Origin: an uncultured Nostocoides sp.
GTDB lineage: Bacteria > Actinomycetota > Actinomycetes > Actinomycetales > Dermatophilaceae
DNA length: 10,518 nt
Reading direction: 5' to 3'
NCBI GenBank assembly: GCA_936931335.1
Contig: CAKZIH010000079.1
Coordinates: forward strand, 1 to 10,518
Positions 8,069 to 10,518 of this stretch are shown here, in pieces (the first letter of the stretch is position 1; every line of letters starts with the position of its first letter). Both the position numbers and the translations under genes were made by a program. The notes beneath the pieces are model-generated. The model searched no databases. It was not told the origin of the DNA and saw only the letters and a program-made list of their open reading frames with translations.

Positions 8069-8737
8069 ATGAGTGAGCAGGTCCCCGTACGCCCGGATGG
8101 TGCCCGAGCCGGAGCAACAGCGGCGCCCGTCGCGGCCCAGGGGCAGCACGAGATACAGGAGCCGCTGGCGCCGGAGAACTCCAGCGTGGCTGGCCGGGTC
8201 AGCTCGTATGCCCGTGGCTCCGTTGCCAATATGGTGCGTTCGCTCGTGGTGATCGGGGCAATCATGGCGCTGCTCTACTTCATGGTGGCGCGCACCAATA
8301 GCGTGGCAACCCCCGACATCGACATCCCCCAGGTGGCCACCCCGGTGGCGCGAGAGACCGGCTGGCCCATCGAGGTCCCCGTCGATCTGCCGGACGGGTG
8401 GGCGCCCAGCGCGGTGCGCTATGTCCCCTCTACCGATGGTCTGCAGACCTGGCATGTCGGCTATACCTCGCCGGCGGGTCATTACGTGGCCGTGGAGCAG
8501 ACCAAGGAACCCACCGAAAAATGGGTGCGCCAGCAAGTCAACCACGCCCCGAAGACGGGGACTCTGCAGGCGGGCGGGCGGACCTGGGACACCTTCGTGC
8601 GCGACCAGAAGACCCAGAACAGCCTGGTGACCGAGGGGCCGGAGCCGCTGACGACGGTGGTGACGGGGGATGGGACGTTCGCGGAGCTCCAGCTCTTCGC
8701 CGAGCATCTGAAGACCTACGTCCCGCCCGCTTCCTGA
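8069..8737 (+). CDS. DUF4245 domain membrane-anchored protein
   Basis: The protein has 222 residues. An N-terminal cytoplasmic lead (about 1-55, Ala/Pro/Gln-rich) is followed by one transmembrane helix at about 57-74 (VRSLVVIGAIMALLYFMV). An extracytoplasmic domain follows, with P-V-D-L-P-D-G-W-x-P-x-A-V-R-Y, W-H-V-G-Y-x-S-P-A-G-H-Y-V-A-V-E-Q-T and R-T-W-D, the pattern of the DUF4245 family of actinobacteria. Its role is unknown, and no catalytic or metal-binding residues stand out. The family is regularly found beside fumarase and near xseAB and ispH, as here and in mycobacteria, so this is conserved context rather than accessory DNA. I chose ATG 8069 (M-S-E-Q) because the residues before it, from an ATG at 8051 or further up, look like untranslated GC-rich sequence. 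The start is moderately sure. It converges on xseB, with 70 bases between stops. Confidence 0.88.
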   Translation: MSEQVPVRPDGARAGATAAPVAAQGQHEIQEPLAPENSSVAGRVSSYARGSVANMVRSLVVIGAIMALLYFMVARTNSVATPDIDIPQVATPVARETGWPIEVPVDLPDGWAPSAVRYVPSTDGLQTWHVGYTSPAGHYVAVEQTKEPTEKWVRQQVNHAPKTGTLQAGGRTWDTFVRDQKTQNSLVTEGPEPLTTVVTGDGTFAELQLFAEHLKTYVPPAS

Positions 8738-8781
8738 CGGGCAATACGCGACTCGGGGGCGTGCCGCGAGCCCGGTCAAGT

Positions 8782-8821
8782 CCAGGTCGGCTAGTAGGCC
8801 AGGTCGGTCAGTCCAGGTCGG
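8782..8821. repeat. Threefold short repeat at the xseB 3' end
   Basis: CCAGGTCGG occurs at 8782-8790, 8799-8807 and 8813-8821. On the minus strand these are copies of the last xseB codons. The gene ends G-A-C-C-T-G-G-A-C then TGA, and two further copies of that ending follow downstream, the first running into TAG and the second into TTGA. The spacing is 17 and 14 bases, so the copies are diverged, not a fresh perfect tandem. They lie in the gap between the convergent DUF4245 and xseB genes, where no clear terminator was found. Confidence 0.7.
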
Positions 8822-9149
8822 TGCGGGCGGCGACGGCAGCCTCGGCACGGTCCAGCCAGGCGGTGCAATGCGCGGCGAGCGCCTCGCCGCGCTGCCACAG
8901 CGTGACGCTTTCCTCGAGGCCGACCTGGCCGCTCTCGAGACGGCCGACCACGGAGGTGAGTTCGTCGCGGGCCGCTTCGTAGCTGAGGTCGGCGATGTCC
9001 GCGAACTGAGGGTCAGCGGCGGCCGTCGCGGCGTCCGGATCCGTGGGGGCGGGCGGCATACCGGGCTCGCTGGCCTCGACCATCAACTCGGAGGTGTCGA
9101 CGGGGTCGTCACCGGCGTCGGTGACCTCGCCGGGGAGTTTGCGTGCCAT
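8808..9149 (-). CDS. xseB: Exodeoxyribonuclease VII small subunit
   Basis: This 113-residue protein is the small subunit of exonuclease VII, which degrades single-stranded DNA from both ends into oligonucleotides. Several XseB chains bind the long helical part of XseA. The core is at 55-107: L-S-Y-E-x-A-R-D-E-L, V-V-x-R-L-E-S-G-Q-V-G-L-E-E-S-V and L-W-Q-R-G-E-A-L are the family's two-helix pattern. The family is usually about 60-85 residues. Here 54 residues precede the core, rich in Asp, Glu, Ala and Pro and probably disordered. AAAGG lies about seven bases upstream of the ATG at 9149, so I keep the long form; an internal start at residue 23 or 31 is possible. It lies 41 bases downstream of xseA on the same strand, an operon. 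Confidence 0.93.
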   Translation of the reverse strand: MARKLPGEVTDAGDDPVDTSELMVEASEPGMPPAPTDPDAATAAADPQFADIADLSYEAARDELTSVVGRLESGQVGLEESVTLWQRGEALAAHCTAWLDRAEAAVAARTDLD

Positions 9150-9171
9150 GGGCGCGCCTTTCGCTCGGGGG

Positions 9172-9204
9172 TTCAGGTGTCGGTGGGGTTTCAGGTGTCG
9201 GTGG
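9172..9204. repeat. 18-bp tandem duplication of the xseA 3' end
   Basis: TTCAGGTGTCGGTGG is present at 9172-9186 and exactly again at 9190-9204, a period of 18 bases. On the minus strand each copy reads C-C-A-C-C-G-A-C-A-C-C-T-G-A, that is, the last three xseA codons (Thr-Asp-Thr) and its TGA. The second copy on that strand lies just after the real stop, in the xseA-xseB gap, and repeats the ending with a TGA in the same frame. Being identical over 15 bases, it is probably a recent slippage duplication. Confidence 0.85.
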
Positions 9205-10426
9205 CGCGGACGGCGAAGTCACCGCGGGCGACGCGGACCCGCAAGAGGTCACCGACGGCGACGTTGTCCTGGTCGCGCACGATGGTGCCGTCGGGGTGGG
9301 AGACCAGGGCGTAGCCGCGGTCAAGGGTGTGCTGCGGGGACATGATCCGCGCCTGATCGCGTAGATGCCCGATGCGATCGCGCTCGCGGGTCATCTGGGC
9401 GCTCAGACGCAGTCCGGCACGGCGGCGCAGGGCACCGATTTCGCTCTGCTGGCCGCGGACGTAGGCGGTGCGGTCGGCCAGCACCGGCCGGCTGGTGAGC
9501 TCGGTGAGGCGGCGCCGCTCCCGCGCCAGCCGGTCGCGCATGATCCGGTGAAGGCGTTCTTGCGCGGTGTGGAGCTCGCGACGCACCACGGCGAGGTCGG
9601 GGACCACGAGCGTGGCGGCGTGTGTGGGGGTGGATGCGCGGGCGTCGGCGACGTGATCGAGGATCGGGGAATCCTGCTCATGACCGATGGCGCTGACGAC
9701 CGGGGTCCGCGCGTTGGCGACCGCACGCACCATCGCCTCATTGCTGAAGGCCAGCAGGTCCTCGACCGAGCCGCCACCGCGCGCGATGACGATGACCTCG
9801 ACATGGGCGATCGCGTCGAGGTCGGCGAGCGCACGGCATACCTCCTCGACGGCGGCGCTGCCCTGGACCGGGACCGAACGGATCTCGAAGGGCACGCCCG
9901 GCCACCGGCGCCCGACGTTTTCCACGACATCGCGCTCGGCGGCGCTGCCCCGGCCGCTGATCAGGCCGATGGTGTGCGGGAGGAAGGGGAGCGGTCGCTT
10001 GCGGTCCGGGGCGAAAAGCCCTTCCGAGGCTAGGGTGCGCTTGAGGTATTCGATGCGGGCGAGCAGCTCGCCGATGCCGACCGGGCGGATCTGGCGGGCA
10101 TCGAGCGTCAGCGAACCCCGCTTGGGCCAGAACGCTGGTTTGGCTTGCAGGACAACGCGTTCGCCCTGCTGCACCGGGCGGGGCATGGCATCGAGGGCAT
10201 TGGTGGAGATCGCCACATTGAACGACATGTCCACATCGACATCTCGCAGAGTCAGGTATGCCGTATTGGCCCGCCGGTCGAGCTGGATGATCTGGCCCTC
10301 CACCCAGACCACCGACATCTTCTCGACGTACTCGCCGATCTTCATGCTCAGCAGACGCACCGGCCACGGCCGATCCGGGCTGGTGTCTGCGGCCCTCTCG
10401 GGCAGCGGCGACGGGCTGCTGCTCAC
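9191..10426 (-). CDS. xseA: Exodeoxyribonuclease VII large subunit
   Basis: This 411-residue protein is the catalytic subunit of exonuclease VII. The N-terminal OB-fold (about 20-115, with P-W-P-V-R-L-L-S-M-K-I-G-E-Y-V and W-V-E-G-Q-I) binds single-stranded DNA. The catalytic domain starts near 145, with G-L-I-S-G-R-G-S-A-A-E-R-D at 154-166, A-R-G-G-G-S-V-E-D-L-L-A-F at 215-227, and S-A-I-G-H-E-Q-D at 245-252 followed by D-H-V-A-D-A-R-A-S-T-P-T-H-A. The Arg/Glu-rich helical arm (about 285-360) is where XseB binds, and the C-terminus has L-D-R-G-Y-A-L-V near 368. Length and motifs are complete. I chose GTG at 10426 because the open frame further upstream, to an ATG at 10489, would overlap the divergent ispH start and has no family similarity. 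A TAGTCT box (10440-10435) ends eight bases before this GTG. Confidence 0.94.
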   Translation of the reverse strand: MSSSPSPLPERAADTSPDRPWPVRLLSMKIGEYVEKMSVVWVEGQIIQLDRRANTAYLTLRDVDVDMSFNVAISTNALDAMPRPVQQGERVVLQAKPAFWPKRGSLTLDARQIRPVGIGELLARIEYLKRTLASEGLFAPDRKRPLPFLPHTIGLISGRGSAAERDVVENVGRRWPGVPFEIRSVPVQGSAAVEEVCRALADLDAIAHVEVIVIARGGGSVEDLLAFSNEAMVRAVANARTPVVSAIGHEQDSPILDHVADARASTPTHAATLVVPDLAVVRRELHTAQERLHRIMRDRLARERRRLTELTSRPVLADRTAYVRGQQSEIGALRRRAGLRLSAQMTRERDRIGHLRDQARIMSPQHTLDRGYALVSHPDGTIVRDQDNVAVGDLLRVRVARGDFAVRATDT

Positions 10427-10471
10427 AGTCCGTGAGACTAGGCGACGGCACCGACAACCTACGATGGAGAC
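10427..10471. promoter_or_regulatory. Divergent xseA/ispH promoter region
   Basis: Only 45 bases separate the two start codons. TACGAT at 10460-10465 (plus strand) fits TANNNT and ends six bases before the ispH ATG. TAGTCT at 10440-10435 (minus strand) ends eight bases before the xseA GTG. With initiation about seven bases after a -10 box, both mRNAs would begin at or next to their start codon. The -35 region of each would lie on the other gene's -10 box, and neither matches TTGACA well. GGAG at 10466-10469 lies only two bases before the ispH ATG, too close for a normal ribosome binding site. Confidence 0.5.
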
Positions 10472-10518
10472 ATGACTTCCATCCCTCATGGTTCCGACCA
10501 GGCGGCCCCCAAGCGAGT
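10472..10518 (+). CDS. ispH: 4-hydroxy-3-methylbut-2-enyl diphosphate reductase, N-terminal start only
   Basis: The window shows only the first 15 codons and part of the next: MTSIPHGSDQAAPKR, followed by GT. In actinobacteria IspH (LytB) begins with a short variable lead and then K-R-V-L-L-A-x-P-R-G-Y-C-A-G-V-D, so K-R plus a codon beginning GT (Val) fits its start. IspH is the 4Fe-4S enzyme of the last step of the MEP pathway, giving isopentenyl and dimethylallyl diphosphate. The call rests mostly on context: ispH divergent from xseA-xseB is a conserved actinobacterial arrangement, as in mycobacteria. The catalytic cysteines lie beyond the window, so this cannot be confirmed here. Confidence 0.72.
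   Translation, partial: MTSIPHGSDQAAPKR

Noticed and set aside
7946..8848. Minus-strand open frame of 300 codons opposite the DUF4245 gene
   Set aside because: It overlaps the start of the sugar kinase and the end of xseB and has low-complexity Arg/Gly/His content. The plus-strand product has a transmembrane helix and a family pattern.
10427..10489. Longer xseA start at ATG 10489
   Set aside because: It would add 21 residues without family similarity and overlap the first codons of ispH on the other strand. GTG 10426 is the better start.

Overview
This window is a GC-rich chromosomal segment that reads as an actinomycete. The evidence is the DUF2510 and DUF4245 membrane-anchored proteins, the gene order rpsI-glmM, the neighbourhood ispH / xseA-xseB / DUF4245 / fumarase, and the use of GTG starts. 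The exact genus cannot be read from the sequence; a Micrococcales-type actinomycete is my guess. No phage, transposase, CRISPR array, tRNA or rRNA gene is visible.

Layout. (1) 1-55: the last codons of rpsI (ribosomal protein S9), followed by a 17-bp-stem hairpin at 74-114. (2) 120-1240: a gene graveyard. It holds a DUF488-family remnant with an amber codon and a lost C-terminus, joined almost directly to the C-terminal tail of a short-chain dehydrogenase, and then, on the minus strand, a P-loop nucleotide-kinase-like gene broken by two single-base frameshifts. (3) 1425-3704, plus strand: intact glmM (phosphoglucosamine mutase, for UDP-GlcNAc and peptidoglycan precursors), followed after 9 bases by a membrane-anchored DUF2510 protein. 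(4) 3729-7949, minus strand: a four-gene run read in the order PfkB-type sugar kinase, class I fumarase, beta-carbonic anhydrase, MOSC-domain protein. The gaps or overlaps are 41 bases, a 4-base GTGA overlap, and a short gap or 4-base overlap. (5) 8069-8737, plus strand: a DUF4245 membrane-anchored protein, divergent from the kinase. (6) 8808-10426, minus strand: xseA then xseB, the two subunits of exodeoxyribonuclease VII. (7) 10472-10518, plus strand: the first codons of ispH, divergent from xseA across only 45 bases.

How the genes work together. glmM feeds the cell wall. Fumarase with carbonic anhydrase is central carbon metabolism, and bicarbonate supply for anaplerotic carboxylation is a plausible link. 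xseA and xseB form one nuclease. ispH is the last step of the MEP isoprenoid pathway. The intact part of the window is ordinary housekeeping DNA. I did not find evidence for a new defence, toxin or biosynthetic system.

The points worth a second look are: the clustered decay between rpsI and glmM; the duplicated 3' ends of both xseA and xseB, each copy carrying its own stop; the short divergent ispH/xseA region with -10-like boxes placed so that both mRNAs could be leaderless; the sugar kinase sitting where many actinobacteria carry glpX; and an internal duplication in the DUF2510 protein.
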